A DNA stretch of 64,000 nucleotides, taken from contig NC_031473.1 in assembly GCF_000006565.2 (NCBI RefSeq), positions 2,706,134 through 2,770,133 on the forward strand. Direction: 5' to 3'. The notes under the pieces were generated by a model that saw only the letters and a list, made by a program, of their open reading frames with translations, searched no databases and had not been told where the DNA came from. Positions 25,501 through 36,900 of this stretch are shown piece by piece. The position numbers and the translations under genes were made by a program. Within the stretch, counting starts at the first letter, position 1; each line of letters begins with the position of its first letter. Origin of the DNA: Toxoplasma gondii ME49. Lineage: Eukaryota; Apicomplexa; Conoidasida; Eucoccidiorida; Sarcocystidae.

Positions 25501-26217
25501 GCGAGGGAGCTGGTGGAAGAAAGTCTTCGGAGAGTCGCTTGTGAACAAGCGCTGCGAAAGAGAAGAGTATTCACGGAGACAGAAGGATGCAGCGGAAGGA
25601 GACACAGAGAAAGGACAGAGAGGACGACGGGAAGACTGTACGAGGGAAAGGCCGGGGAGAGACACAGTGGGAACGAGGGAGAGCGGCAGTTGACAGTGGA
25701 CAGTGCACTTTCGTGAACGTACCGCAAGTCGAGAGGAGAAACAAAAGGACCACAACAGAAAAGTCGCCGGACGAAGAGAGGAGCCAGAACGGACAGAAGG
25801 CGCGACGCATGCAGATGAAGGATGGGCAAACGGGAGAGAAGAGAAGAAGCGGCACAGAGGCGCAGGACAGAAAGGAGAAGAGCGGGAGGAAACTGTTCGA
25901 GGGATCGGCTTTCCGGAAGACGCTGAAGGAGAGGAAAAGGGAAGAGACGGAACACTTGCAGACGTTAGAGGCGGAAACTCGAAGACAGGCTTCGTCTTGG
26001 CAACAGGAGCAGAGCGGCGACCGGGCCGCCCGCCGACACAGCCAGGAGAAGAGGAGGCGCGCAGAAGACGAGAGGAGCAGAACGAGAGCAACTGAGAGGA
26101 AGAACGAGGAGGCGCGCAAACCGGGCAGAGCGGAAGGCTGGCGCCCAACAGCGGGAGATGAAGGGAGCAGAGAAGAACGCCGGAGAAGAAGGGAGAGGAA
26201 AAGGACGTCAGAAACAT
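14984..26217 (-). CDS. PDE12-like 2',5'-phosphodiesterase (EEP/CCR4 family)
   Basis: Homologue of human PDE12, which degrades 2',5'-oligoadenylates and trims mitochondrial poly(A). Exons in order: 26217-25194, 24754-24538, 23695-23471, 23005-22943, 21983-21935, 20910-20862, 20706-20673, 20248-19898, 19159-18988, 18721-18674, 18106-17999, 16811-16577, 16173-15749, 15133-14984. All phases agree and give 1049 residues. Residues from about 305 follow the PDE12 N-terminal beta domain (LERSEEEPLDRLL; VYTGCPVLAC; HYTPKPADEG). The endonuclease/exonuclease/phosphatase domain (about 612-1049) keeps its metal and catalytic residues: SFNIL, LQE, NTHL, GDFN, LDYIYAS and the terminal SDH. The ATG at 26217 begins a hydrophobic leader followed by about 270 Ser/Pro-rich residues, so an organellar location is plausible. 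The start is uncertain and the exon 1 donor is unusual (GTCCGT). Confidence 0.88.
17254..17284. repeat. (TA)n microsatellite in PDE12-like intron 11
   Basis: Perfect TA dinucleotide run of about 31 bases inside the intron between exons 17999 and 16811. It is likely length-polymorphic between strains. Confidence 0.95.
18359..18541. repeat. TA/CA/TG-rich microsatellite block in PDE12-like intron 10
   Basis: Two interrupted TA runs, roughly 18359-18414 and 18481-18541, are broken by TGCATG, ACATG and similar words. They flank about 65 bases of ordinary sequence. The block creates false open frames of alternating Tyr and Ile on both strands. Confidence 0.9.
22481..22538. repeat. Compound (TA)n(GA)n microsatellite in PDE12-like intron 4
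   Basis: A TA run (22481-22522) passes directly into a GA run (to 22538), inside the intron between exons 22943 and 21983. Confidence 0.93.
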
Positions 26218-29200
26218 CGGACGAGGGAGAGACAAGATCTCATCTACGTGTAGAGCTTCGTGTAGAGTCACCTTCAGGACCCCACGTCCTAAAATGTCTC
26301 TGCGTATGCGATTTACGTAGTGCCGATGTGAACAGGTAAACTCATCGAAGGTAGCGGTGTGCGCCTGCATGCAGCGGTCCAAGCTGTGAACGAAGAACTG
26401 CTTAACTTCGAGGTTGTCAGACGAGGGCGGAGACAAGAAAGGGAAGGCGGGAAATGGAGCGCGTGCAACGAGCAGAACAATCGACGGGCTATAGAGCTAA
26501 AACTGCGAGTGCAAAGAAATATGCATCGAGACAGGCGACACAGAGAGGCAAAAGCACGAGAGGACGCCGGACGAGAACAAACACGCACAAAAAAACGAAC
26601 GAAACGAAGGAAAAGAGGAGACATCCCAACCCGGTTTCGCGTCCAAGGGATGTCGGAGAGTAGCCGACAGCATTCAGTCTACAGTTTGTGTCTCGTACGC
26701 TGGCAGACCCGCAGCGAGAGCGGGAGAGGAGTGAGTGGAACTAGGAGCATATGGAGAAAAAATACACAGGCGAAGACGGCAGTTTCGAAAGAGGCTAATT
26801 GAAGAAAAAGCAAATTCCAGGAGTTTTTGAGGCTTCTTGTGGCTCTGCATGTGGAAGCTTTTTTGCCGCTGCATGCGCTCGACAGCTACACAAATCTACA
26901 CTTGTCGCGCTCCATATTCCCTGCTCTTCAATGGCTTTTTTCAGCTTCTCCGCTTGGGATGCAAAGATGCTTGAACCAACAAACTGGAACTCAGAACACA
27001 AAAGAGCACGAGTTGCGATGACATATCCAAGTGCCGCCGCGATCTTGGCGGCTGTGTTGTCGACGACGTGTTTGCTGGGGGGTATACACTGCGAGTTTTT
27101 GACTACTGGTTTAGATCTTGAAGGCTTCCTTTTACCGGATTCACTCCTTGGATTTCCGTTTTCACTATATCCACTGCCTTGCTCGGATATGGAGTGCCCA
27201 GAGTGCTACAGTTCCACTTCAAGATCGGAAACTCTGCGAGAGTCCCCGGGAGACAGATGTTGCCTAGTTGAAGGAAACTGGCACATCACAGGCATACCTC
27301 CCCAAATACAAGAAACTGTGGTACCGGACATCAGTTCAGCTGAAGTTTTACATAAAAGGAGAACTTCATGCTTGTGGCTGTGAGAGGAAGACTGAGGCAC
27401 CGCAGCACACATTTGCCCTCGTCTGCATCAAGTACGAATAAGGCACTTGCGCTCTATCCACCTTTTACGATTTCTCAGGCTGAAGCAAATTCGGATGTGC
27501 ATCCACCCTATCTGGTGTTGTGGAAAGACTGAGCTGCCCTTGGAATTAGACGCAGGTTTACTCTTTGTGTTTGGCTGCGTTTCAGCTGTGCTCCCGTGGG
27601 GATGAGACTGGAACGAACAAGATTCAAAAGTGCGTGCTCGCCTGTGAGGACATGTGGCGTTCCAATCCCACACGAAAGATACCATTCTCTGACCTTTACA
27701 TCAACATGTTTAGCGGGCCTCGTGGTCAGCATGGGAGTTTCTGAAAGTCTTTGCTCGTGTCCCACACAAGGCGAAAAGCAACAACGGAGGGCCGCTTGGC
27801 CAGTCTTGCGTATAGTAGGTCTAGGAGGGAACACTGCACATCAGTTTAAAGGTTCCACGAAGCCGGATAACGGCGAGAAACGGCGGTCTCCACGTCGGAC
27901 TTGTGTGGAACTATCCACTTCTCTTAACAGCGAGTGTAGTCCTACATCCAGTTCGATGAAAACATAGTCAAGTGGAAGACAATGTGATAAATGGATCGTT
28001 GAGAGGGAGGCTCTTACACAAATCTGCATTTGAATGGCAGGCACAACGCGCGACGTGGTCGCGAGTCACGCGGCAGTTACGACAGAGGCATGAAGAGTAA
28101 GTCGCCCGGTTCCTACCAGATGTTGCCGCGCCATGCGTGCAATAAAAGGCATTGATTCGTGTGGAAGGTCACACAGCAGATCACATATTTTGGCTCTTCG
28201 TAACGCCTCCACTTGAAAATTCAGCTCAAGCATTTGCACGCAGCCTGACTGTTGCACCACGGAGCTTGTGGAAAAGCGTCAAGGCACGCGCGTAACGTGG
28301 ATGCTTTTTTGATTTCCATGAATAGAGTTGAAGCTTGTGTTCGCTCCCATGGTCTGTCAGGGAACTCTGTAATTGTCAGGAACAAAAATGCGCGGTGGGT
28401 AAAGAGATTGTCGCAGTCGGCGGAAAGTGGCGGTTCAAAACCCGCTCTGCGGAGAGCCGACTGCAGTCGTCGCGTTCGCGACAAACGCCATGTCACGTTA
28501 TCTGCACACACAGCCTAGTTCAGCCGCTGGTATGAGAGAGCAAACGCTATTCCACTGCGTGTTTCTAGCTTGAGTTTCCGCGGGCGATTGTCATCTGGTG
28601 TCATGCTCGTGGACAAATGGACAGTGCCGCGTCACGAAATATACGTTTGTTTTGCACATACAGCTGTCGCCTCGTTCGATAAAGAGAGCACGGGGAGAAA
28701 ATGAAAAGAACCGTTCGCAAGTCTCTTGCCTTCTTTATGCTCTCCTCTGTTCCCTCTCCATGCCACAGTCGGACTCACTGTGACTCTCAGTTTCTCGCCT
28801 CACGGTCTGCGCCGTCGCTAGAACACAGACGAGTTTGATTCAACACATGCCCACAACGCAAACGAGAAAACTACAGATTTGCTCGCGGCTGTACCTGCGA
28901 ACGGTACACCCTTCTCCCCAGGCACAATGAAGCAAGAAAACGCATACTACCGCTAGTGTGCCTCGGAGAGTCGCTGAGCTTCGCTACGGACAGAGAAACA
29001 TGCATGGAGCACACACAACCCAAACGGCACAGAAAACAATAGCCACACGCAAAGACACGGAAAACGTGCATGCGGTGGCCGACGGCCCTTCAAACGTAAA
29101 AAGAATACAAGACGCTTCCTCGATGAGGAAAACACTCAAAGTGTGAGACCGGGAGGGGACACAACGCGTGACGCTTACGTGGTTCGATCCTGAAGAAGCT

Positions 29201-29516
29201 GGATGGACCTCGCAATAAAGGTAACTGACGCACACGATTCCCTTCGGCAGCTGTCTTCAGCTGCATTTCTTCCTCGTTCTCTGTTGGCAACACCAATGCT
29301 GCGGCTAGTCAGCTCTTTTTCCGACCCGGAAAACTACAGTGTTGGAGCGTCATCAACCTGAGCTTTATTTCTTTATGTCTCCGATTCGCCCCTGTGTGTG
29401 TTGCGTTTGTCCTTGATGCTCATTTCCCCTCGTTCCTTCTCCCGATACTTCCCCAGTTTCGTTTCTTTGTGCCTTTTCGTCCCGACTCTTTGGTTACCGC
29501 CTCCGTCGTTCCACCT
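26218..29516. other. Intergenic region between PDE12-like 5' end and GNA1 3' end
   Basis: Holds the promoter side of the PDE12-like gene and the 3' untranslated region of GNA1. The only open frame with a feature worth listing is at 27018-27383 (separate entry). Frames on either strand around 27,400-29,300 show no similarity or convincing splice pattern. Confidence 0.4.
27018..27383 (+). CDS. Possible small secreted protein (unrecognised)
   Basis: A 121-residue open frame begins MTYPSAAAILAAVLSTTCLL, which has the shape of a signal peptide with a small-residue cleavage area near GIHC|EF. The rest has seven cysteines, including CPEC and CC pairs, and no recognised domain. The frame stays open upstream to 26799, so it may be chance or one exon of a larger gene. 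It lies 800 bases from the start of the PDE12-like gene, in divergent orientation. No family similarity seen; existence is uncertain. Confidence 0.28.
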   Translation: MTYPSAAAILAAVLSTTCLLGGIHCEFLTTGLDLEGFLLPDSLLGFPFSLYPLPCSDMECPECYSSTSRSETLRESPGDRCCLVEGNWHITGIPPQIQETVVPDISSAEVLHKRRTSCLWL

Positions 29517-31067
29517 TTAGAACTGGAGACGCAGGACAGTTGTGTCGATGGCCTGAAATCCCAGTTTGTCCTCGTAGATGTGTCGAGCTTCAGGCTTCTC
29601 GACAGTCAGGTCTAGCCGGCCACACAAGTCTCTGTCCCTCACTTCTTGAATCACGGCTTCGCACAATTTCGTCGCTAGCCCGCGACCTCGAAACTGCTCA
29701 CTGACGACGACACGTTCTAGACGACCATCGGGTTTCCGCCCCAAATGCGGCTGGAGAATGACTTCGCAGTAGCCAAGAAGGTCGCCTTCTACCTCCCGCT
29801 CGTTTCTGCAGTCGATCTCGGCGTTTTTCACGCTGAAACAGCACCAGGCAAAGAAAACCGGAAGACTGAGAATCGAGGCAACCTTTGCTTCTGACAGGGT
29901 GTCTGGACAGCGGGAGACGGACGGCAGCAGCGCACGGACCGCAGCGTAGTCTGTCACTTTCATTCGGCGCATAATAACTTTTTCCCCGTTCTTGCACGTG
30001 AGAATCTTTACGAAGTCACTCGGCACAGAAGAAAAGTGCGGACGAGAGTCAGTCTCGTCTCCCTCGGTCGTACACATTTTCTCGCGGTGGCACCACGCTT
30101 CCTGCGTCTCAGAGTCGCTTCGTTCATTATTCGCCTTTCTTTCTCTGTGTCTGGCGGTCCCCAGCCGTTCTTCCCTTCCCCTCTCTCCGTCACCGATCGG
30201 CGCACCTTTCTGGGCGCTGCATTTCTTGCTAGGGCACCTCGAACAGGCACCCGTGTCTACACCGCCGGTTTTTCTCCCGCAACAGGCACAGTCGCACTCG
30301 CATGCAGAAGTCTTGTCTGCCGACGTTCGACAGCACCCGCAGTCACAGGCACACGCCGTCGCGCAGCATTTGCAGCAGTGGCACTCCTTCTTCGTGCAGC
30401 ACGCGCAAGAACAGGAACAACGGCCCTGTCCTCCGGAGCAACACGAGCATTTCTTTTTGTTTTTGCAGCACGCACATGAGCAACTGCAAATCGCACAGCA
30501 GGGACACGGGCACTTGCATGCGCCGTCGGTCCCTGCGCAGCACAGACACTTTTTGCAGCCTGCCAAACTGGGCTTGTCTCCACTCTCAGTTTGACCTTCG
30601 CTCTTGCGGCAGCAACGGCCCGTCGGCGTTTTGCCCTGGCAGCACGGGCAAGTGCATGCACAGCTCGCGTCCGAACAACAAACGCAGTTGCATTTTCCGA
30701 AGCTCTTTTTCGACTCTCCCTCGCCGGACGTGATGGTCACATCCGACGTGACTACAGGTTCTGCGGGACTCGAGGCAAACATCGTGCGGCACTCGGTTTC
30801 TGTAGACGTCACTTTCCCGTCGTCGCCCTCGATGATCACTCGCTCCCGAGTCACCTTGTTCACTGGGTCCTCAGAGGGAGCAACAAGGGTCTCTTCCTCG
30901 ATGCGAGTAACGTCGCAAGCACCTCCGATTCGAGTCGCTTTGTCACCGTTTTGACAGCACCTGCACGGACATTCGCATTTCTTCTCGGAAGCGCAGCACG
31001 CGCGAGCACCACCAGCTGCTGGGTCCCGCTGCTTGCAACACGCACAGCTGCACGCACACGTTGACAT
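29517..31067 (-). CDS. GNA1: Glucosamine-6-phosphate N-acetyltransferase with metallothionein-like N-terminus
   Basis: The C-terminal GNAT domain (from about residue 358) fits GNA1, which makes N-acetylglucosamine-6-phosphate from acetyl-CoA for UDP-GlcNAc, needed for GPI anchors, N-glycans and cyst wall. Visible features are the strand DGRLERVVVSEQFRGRGLA with the acetyl-CoA P-loop (about residue 460), LDLTVEK, and the C-terminal YEDKLGF motif. The gene is a single exon of 516 codons; the ATG at 31067 directly precedes the first cysteine cluster. Residues 1 to about 290 hold about 65 cysteines, mostly as CxCxCxCC clusters spaced by Lys/Ser/Gly-rich turns, as in metallothioneins. A 70-residue charged linker follows. 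Most GNA1 enzymes are only about 150-200 residues. The apicomplexan GNA1 family is known to be divergent. A metal-binding function for the N-terminus is inference. Confidence 0.88.
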   Translation of the reverse strand: MSTCACSCACCKQRDPAAGGARACCASEKKCECPCRCCQNGDKATRIGGACDVTRIEEETLVAPSEDPVNKVTRERVIIEGDDGKVTSTETECRTMFASSPAEPVVTSDVTITSGEGESKKSFGKCNCVCCSDASCACTCPCCQGKTPTGRCCRKSEGQTESGDKPSLAGCKKCLCCAGTDGACKCPCPCCAICSCSCACCKNKKKCSCCSGGQGRCSCSCACCTKKECHCCKCCATACACDCGCCRTSADKTSACECDCACCGRKTGGVDTGACSRCPSKKCSAQKGAPIGDGERGREERLGTARHRERKANNERSDSETQEAWCHREKMCTTEGDETDSRPHFSSVPSDFVKILTCKNGEKVIMRRMKVTDYAAVRALLPSVSRCPDTLSEAKVASILSLPVFFAWCCFSVKNAEIDCRNEREVEGDLLGYCEVILQPHLGRKPDGRLERVVVSEQFRGRGLATKLCEAVIQEVRDRDLCGRLDLTVEKPEARHIYEDKLGFQAIDTTVLRLQF

Positions 31068-33943
31068 GGCGTTTCCAGAAGGCAAAAAGCACCGATATTT
31101 ACTGCAGTCGAGACGAGAAATATCCTGCGTGAGAGAAGGGGGGAAAGAACCGCGAATTAACGAACACCGCTAAAGTACGCTGCCTCTCCAGGCAGGCTCG
31201 ACGGAGATTGGTCTGCTAGGATGCAAGTGGCTCTGAGGGTGAGAGCGAGTAGAGCAGCTGCTACGCCACGGCCTGGTGCAACAGTTACTCCGGAGGGAAA
31301 TAGTTATTCGAATGTCGTTCGAATCTTAACCATCGAAATCGCCACACTCCACAATGACGTGGCCGCGTGGTGGGCACGGTTCGAATTCGCACCTTTTTAC
31401 CGTCTGAAAAACTGCGAAGTTCGGTCGTGGACGAGGAAATACTAGCTAAATACACGCGGCACTGCGGAACACCACCGCGCGTATTTTTCCTCTACGCAGC
31501 AAAACGGACAGCGCAAACCCGTTTTCACGTTCCGGAAGAGTTGCAGATTGAAGCAAAAACAACACCGAAGCCAAAGGTCAAAAAGATTAGAAAGGCGTTT
31601 TGTCAAAAACGCTTCGTAGCTCCCCCAGTCGAACCCGCTGGATGCGGTCGTCGCACACGCTCTCAAAAAAACACCGGCAGTGGATTGCTGATGAGAGAGC
31701 CTGTACCTGGGAGAGACGGGCGAGCGGTTTCTTGAACGAAGCAAGCTAAAAACCGCGTTTTTCGTTGCCTTTTTTCCACGCAGGGGAGCACACTCACTGA
31801 CATGGGTGGTAAAAAAACGCTGGTTCCTTTTTTTACTAGAGTTTTTTTCATTAAGAGTCTCGTAGCTTGACAATGACCACGTCGTGCATCGGCTTCAAAT
31901 GTCGTGACGGTTTGCAAGCACCCCTGGTTACTCGTGCCGCAGACAGTGGGGATTGCTAGTTTATGGTTTGGAATTACTCACTTTCTCGCACTTGGAATCG
32001 GAGTGCTTGTACGATAACCACCGATGCATTATCAATGCAAGTACGCAGCATTTTCAATGCTCCGCTGCATCACAGCTGTCATCATATTGTACCTGAATGG
32101 TGTTTGCTAGCATGTCGCACGAAGTTGTGTGTGCGTGTGCGTCCTCAGACTCGATAGAAATTGAGGGTCGCATCTGAAAACGGGTTAACACGTGCAGTTT
32201 CCGTGCTCCTGAACTCGTGGTCGGGATACTTGGATGCAAGCGACAGATTAAAAAGAATGACTTTTACCTCTGGAGATCTTGCCGCACTTCAACCGAAGTG
32301 GGAAATGGACACTGTAACTATCTTCTGGGAACTGCCCCCTCTTTGCGTAGAACATTTGAACAAACAAGAACCCTGGGGGTTTCTGGTGGTCCGACGCACT
32401 CGAATGCCAGGCGTTCTAGTAAGGTTTAGAGTCCGATGTCCGATTCATTCTTTCTTTCATCGGAACGGGATTTGAAAGATGTAGGAAAGGTCTGAGGGAT
32501 CTCACGTGCTAAATGCGTTGTTTTCGTTGAGCACTCTCTGTGTTTTCCACAAGCACATGGAACAAACGCAGCAGCACCGATTAAACAGCGGCGAACAGTA
32601 AACCTGATGTCATCCACATTCGGACGTCCATCACTCACGAGTGATACAAGGATGCCGATCCATGTATTCACCGCTTTCGGTTCGACATAGCCACGCTTCT
32701 CTAGAGAATCTCTAACTTCCTGCCCTCAGAAAGATAGTACGCTTTCCACAGTGGGAGCTCCCAGCTGGATATCGCTCCTTGTCTCAACCTGAGCTCGTTT
32801 GCCAAGCAAGTTGGGCAATATGTAACGTGTGACTCCACAGGTTCCTTCCCTTTGGTTTTCTGGTGTGCGCTTACGACACATTCCGTATGCGAAATCCGGG
32901 AGTTCTTGTATGAAGCGCCCCCATGTAGAATTCTCCCTGCTTTGTTACAAAAGCCCTGCGTACCCAATCCAGTAGTCTGCCCTGGGCATTGAAGTTAACC
33001 AACATATGATCCCTGTCTTATTTAACTCAGTTAATTAGTAAAACCTCCCCCGGCGAAGTGAACTGTGGAATTGGACATCCCTTGCACTTGGTCAAACTCG
33101 CGTCACTTGAGGCGGATGCAGAGGAACTGAATCCATCAGCGTATTCACTGCATATAGAATGACTATCTTTGCACACTTTTAAATGGTAGATAGGAAACAA
33201 AGTGCCTCCGCATACTGTTAACCCAGCTCACGCATTACATCTGGCGGTGAACTACGTTTCTAACCGCATCAAAATCCGACGGATGCATGCACTCAGCGCT
33301 CCGGGCAGGTGACCCTGGTAGGAGTTCGAAACGAGATGTGGTCTACGCTGTCGTGCGAGTCAGAAATTCCGAATTTCTCAATCAGGAAAGACCGTGGAAC
33401 TGCCTTCCTGTGCAACGTGCCTCGCAGGTACGGCACAAACGGATATCCCAAATTCGTTGGCGTTTCGCCTCTCGCCTTTTCCTAGCGGGTGAGGGACATT
33501 GAAACGGCAGTCTCTCTGTCTCAGAGTTCTACTCGATGTTTTTTTGATTCTTTCCCTGTAAATCTCCAATGGAACAGCTGTCAAAGAAGCAGGGAGCGTT
33601 CCTGCATTGGACCAACAACCTACCGCGAGTGTCACCGGCCCGCACTGCCTCCTTTTGTGGTGGTAGCTGCAGGGACGGTCAGACACTGTTTGTTTACGTG
33701 TAGGTCGCGCACGGCGGATATTTTCTTTCGTCTCTGCACCTTCTATCCAATTTTCGGGTTCCGGTTTGTTTCTTCCTCCCTTCCCTCCTCGTTTTCCGCT
33801 GTGCCACTGAGTCCTTCTGGAGAAGTCGGTCCGGAATCAGCCTCGCCGAGCCTGTGCCTGCGAGAGTCGCGCCAGGGTAGCGTCTGATCTTTTCCCCGCA
33901 AAAAGTTACATTTCTCTCCAGCATTTTTCTGCTCCCGTTCACG
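31068..33943. other. Divergent intergenic region between GNA1 and DNMT2
   Basis: About 2.9 kb between two start codons facing away from each other; expected to hold both promoters and 5' untranslated regions. Scattered short open frames (for example 31367-31735 plus and 32701-32967 minus) show no similarity and overlap each other on both strands. No RNA gene or repeat recognised. Confidence 0.45.
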
Positions 33944-36900
33944 ATGACGCTAAAAGCACTCATTCTGTACAGTGGCATTGGTGGCATGCACTGCGGGCTT
34001 TACCACGCCCGCCTATTGCGGCGCCTGCGCATGCGTGGCATTTCGCCCTTCCCTCCACTCCCTTGTGGAGAAGACGGACAGGAAGCACATTCAGAAGGGG
34101 AGCTGCCGCGCCGCACTTCAAGACAAATCGCAGACTCTGCTCAGCCTGCGAGTGACGGAGCAGCGACGACGAGGCAGGAGAAACGCGGGGGACTAGAGAG
34201 CGAGAACCTTCGCTTCGATTTCCAGGAGAGTGCTTGCGACGCGGGTGAAGACCGGCGGCGGGAAGCGAAAGAGATCTCCCAGGAGGAAGACGATGACGCA
34301 AAACTCGTTGAAGCACTCAAAGGGATCTCCCGTGACGGCGATAGTGTCTGCATCCACCCCATAGTTAGCGAGTTCATTCGTCTCCCGCCTTCGCGTACTG
34401 AACCGTGGCCATCTTCCAGCATGCAGGCTGCGCTTTGGTCTTCTCCAGATAGGAAGGCTGAGCAAAAGAAACGAACTGGAACACGCCCCACAAGTGCACA
34501 GGGAGAGGGACAAGACCCAGAGAACGGTGAGCAAGCGAGACCTGATGAGAAAGAGCTAACGAATCAGAAGAAAACGCAAGGTGAGGTTAAGAGAGGCAAC
34601 GCGGATACAAAGGGTAAACAAGAGGTCGCGGAGGGCAGCCTGCGTTCGCCGGTAATCCCTGAAAGTCCGGTACTCGAAGCTGGAGAGAAACTAAAGTCTT
34701 GTCCACCGACAGAAGAACCGACAACCGCCACAGCTGCCCCGTCACCTCGAGAAAGAGAAAACAGTCCAGGAGATTCACCGTCTTTTCTGTCGGATCCGGA
34801 GACTCCAAATCCGAATGTGGGGACAGTCCAAGAGCCTACTCGGAGCGCCGCGGAGACAGCGCATGCAGTGTCTCCTTCATCAGCGAACGCCATGACTCCA
34901 TCAGGGGGCGTGTCTCCTCAGTTTCCTACGTCTCCTTCGGAGCCGAGTCGGGCGGCCGACCCCACACGTCCGTCCGAAGAGTCTCCTTCGCTGTCCTTTC
35001 GCCCTGACAAGGTCCCGGCTTCATCAGCCTCCAAACATTCCCCGTCTCCTCGTTTTCGCTTTCTCCCCTTTGAAGTGGTGGGAGTGATCGATGTGAATCC
35101 AACGGCGATGGATGTTTATCGCCAGAACTTGTTGCCTTGCTCGACATCTCCCAGTCCTCGACGCCCCTCGTCTCCTCCCAAGTCTTTCCCTTCGTCGCGA
35201 CTCCCTTCCGCCAGTGCCCCTTTGACATCCACCAAGTCGATTGATTCTTTTCCTGCGTCGTTCTACGGGGCTTTCCACGCCGACATCTGGTTGGTGTCTC
35301 CGCCTTGTCAACCGTTTACGCGAATTGGCCTCCAGAAAGGGAACGCCGACCGCAGAAATGTCTCCTTTCTGTACCTCTTGGACGTCCTCTGTCAACTGCC
35401 GCATGCACAGAGGCCGAAGTACATCCTTTTGGAGAACGTTGTCCGATTCGAGGTCAGCGACACGTTCGACTGCCTCGTGCATGCGCTCGAGTGCGTCTGC
35501 GGGTACGAAGTGAACGTCTTCCACCTGAATCCTCTCCACTTTGGGATCCCCAACTGCAGGTCTCGCTGCTTCGTCACAGCGAAGAAATCCGAGTCGCCTC
35601 AGAGGAGCGACGCCCGCGCTCTGCGCCCCGCTCTCGCCTGGCGTCGGTGGCAAGGGCGCCTCTCGAGGCCGGCTGAGCCGACCAAAAAGGAGGGGGAAGC
35701 GGTAGGTAGGGAAGGCGGCAGAGAGGCGGACGGTGGGGAGGAACAACGCGCACAGAATGAGGGGGTGTCTGGGGATGACGGCTCGATTCTCAGGGCGAAG
35801 AGAAGAGGCATCTGGACGCTCTGGAAGCCCCAGAGGCGGCAGCGACACAGAGAAAAGGAGACAGACAAGAACGGACGAAAGGAGGAGATCGACGAAAAAC
35901 AGCGGAAGAAGACACAGGCCGTTTCGACGAGTGGGCCGAGTTGCTTGGACTGTTGGAACTGTGAACGTTGCGTGCGTCGCCAGAAAAGACAGAAGGCGGG
36001 GAAGGAGACGCGCGCGGTCCTCAAGCATATTCCTGGAGTGTACGCGTCGCCTGCGTTCTACTGCTGCCCTATTCGGCCTCTGGAAGACTTTCTGGATGCG
36101 CGATTTCCGCCCAAGGCGCCGTTCGTCCAGACTGAGCAGCCGGTGACTTCGCCCTGCTTGACAGACCTGCGAGCGCCGCCCCTCCCGGGGGCCCAAGAGC
36201 CCCGGGTGACCCCCCGCCGCCAGGCGAGTGGGAGGCGCGAGACGAAGGACGAGGACGAGGTGCAGTCGTCCAACTGCGACGAGCACTGGGAAGACATCTC
36301 GCTCGTGCAAGACGCGAGTTCCAGTACGCCCAGGATGCAAGACATGCGCGCAGTTGACGCCGTCCAGTCGAGTCTCCACGCAGCGGCGTCGGTCTACTCA
36401 GCTCTGGGATTCGTTCCGGGGACCAAGCCAGGTATGTGGCGGAGGCAGACAGCAGCTCTGATTCTTTCTCAGCAGCAGAAAGAACGCATCTGGTTCAGTG
36501 TCGACCTCGTGCGTCGATGCGACAGACGCAGCAGCTGCTTCACTCGCTCGTACGGCCGCACTGGCCACGCGCAGTACGGCAGTCTTCTCGTCCTCGACGA
36601 AGACTTGGCTCTCGAACAGCGATGGGCTGCGTTTGCGCGGAAACTGCGTGCCAAGCAAGGTGGAATTGCGGACGGCGAGGGAGACGTAGGGGAAGGCGAG
36701 AGAACCCAGTTCGAGGAGGCCGAGGCCAAGGACGAGGGCAGCAACAGTCGCGGCGACCGGTGCAAGACTCGGACTTGTGCCGACGCAGGGAGCGCGCGGA
36801 GCGCTCGAAGGGAGATGTCTCCAAACTTAGTAAAGACAGAGAAGAATGGCGACAGATCGGGTGACGGGAAGGAGGTGGGGGATGGGTCCGCCGAGTCTCA

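Noticed and set aside
29170..29200. GGTTCGATCC on the plus strand, a second B-box lookalike.
   Set aside because: No T stem pairing and no upstream cloverleaf could be built.
29992..30594. Plus-strand 200-codon frame opposite the Cys-rich part of GNA1.
   Set aside because: Antisense shadow of the CxCxCxCC array: the TGC codons read as GCA in reverse and keep frames open. It has no domain and ends inside the gene.
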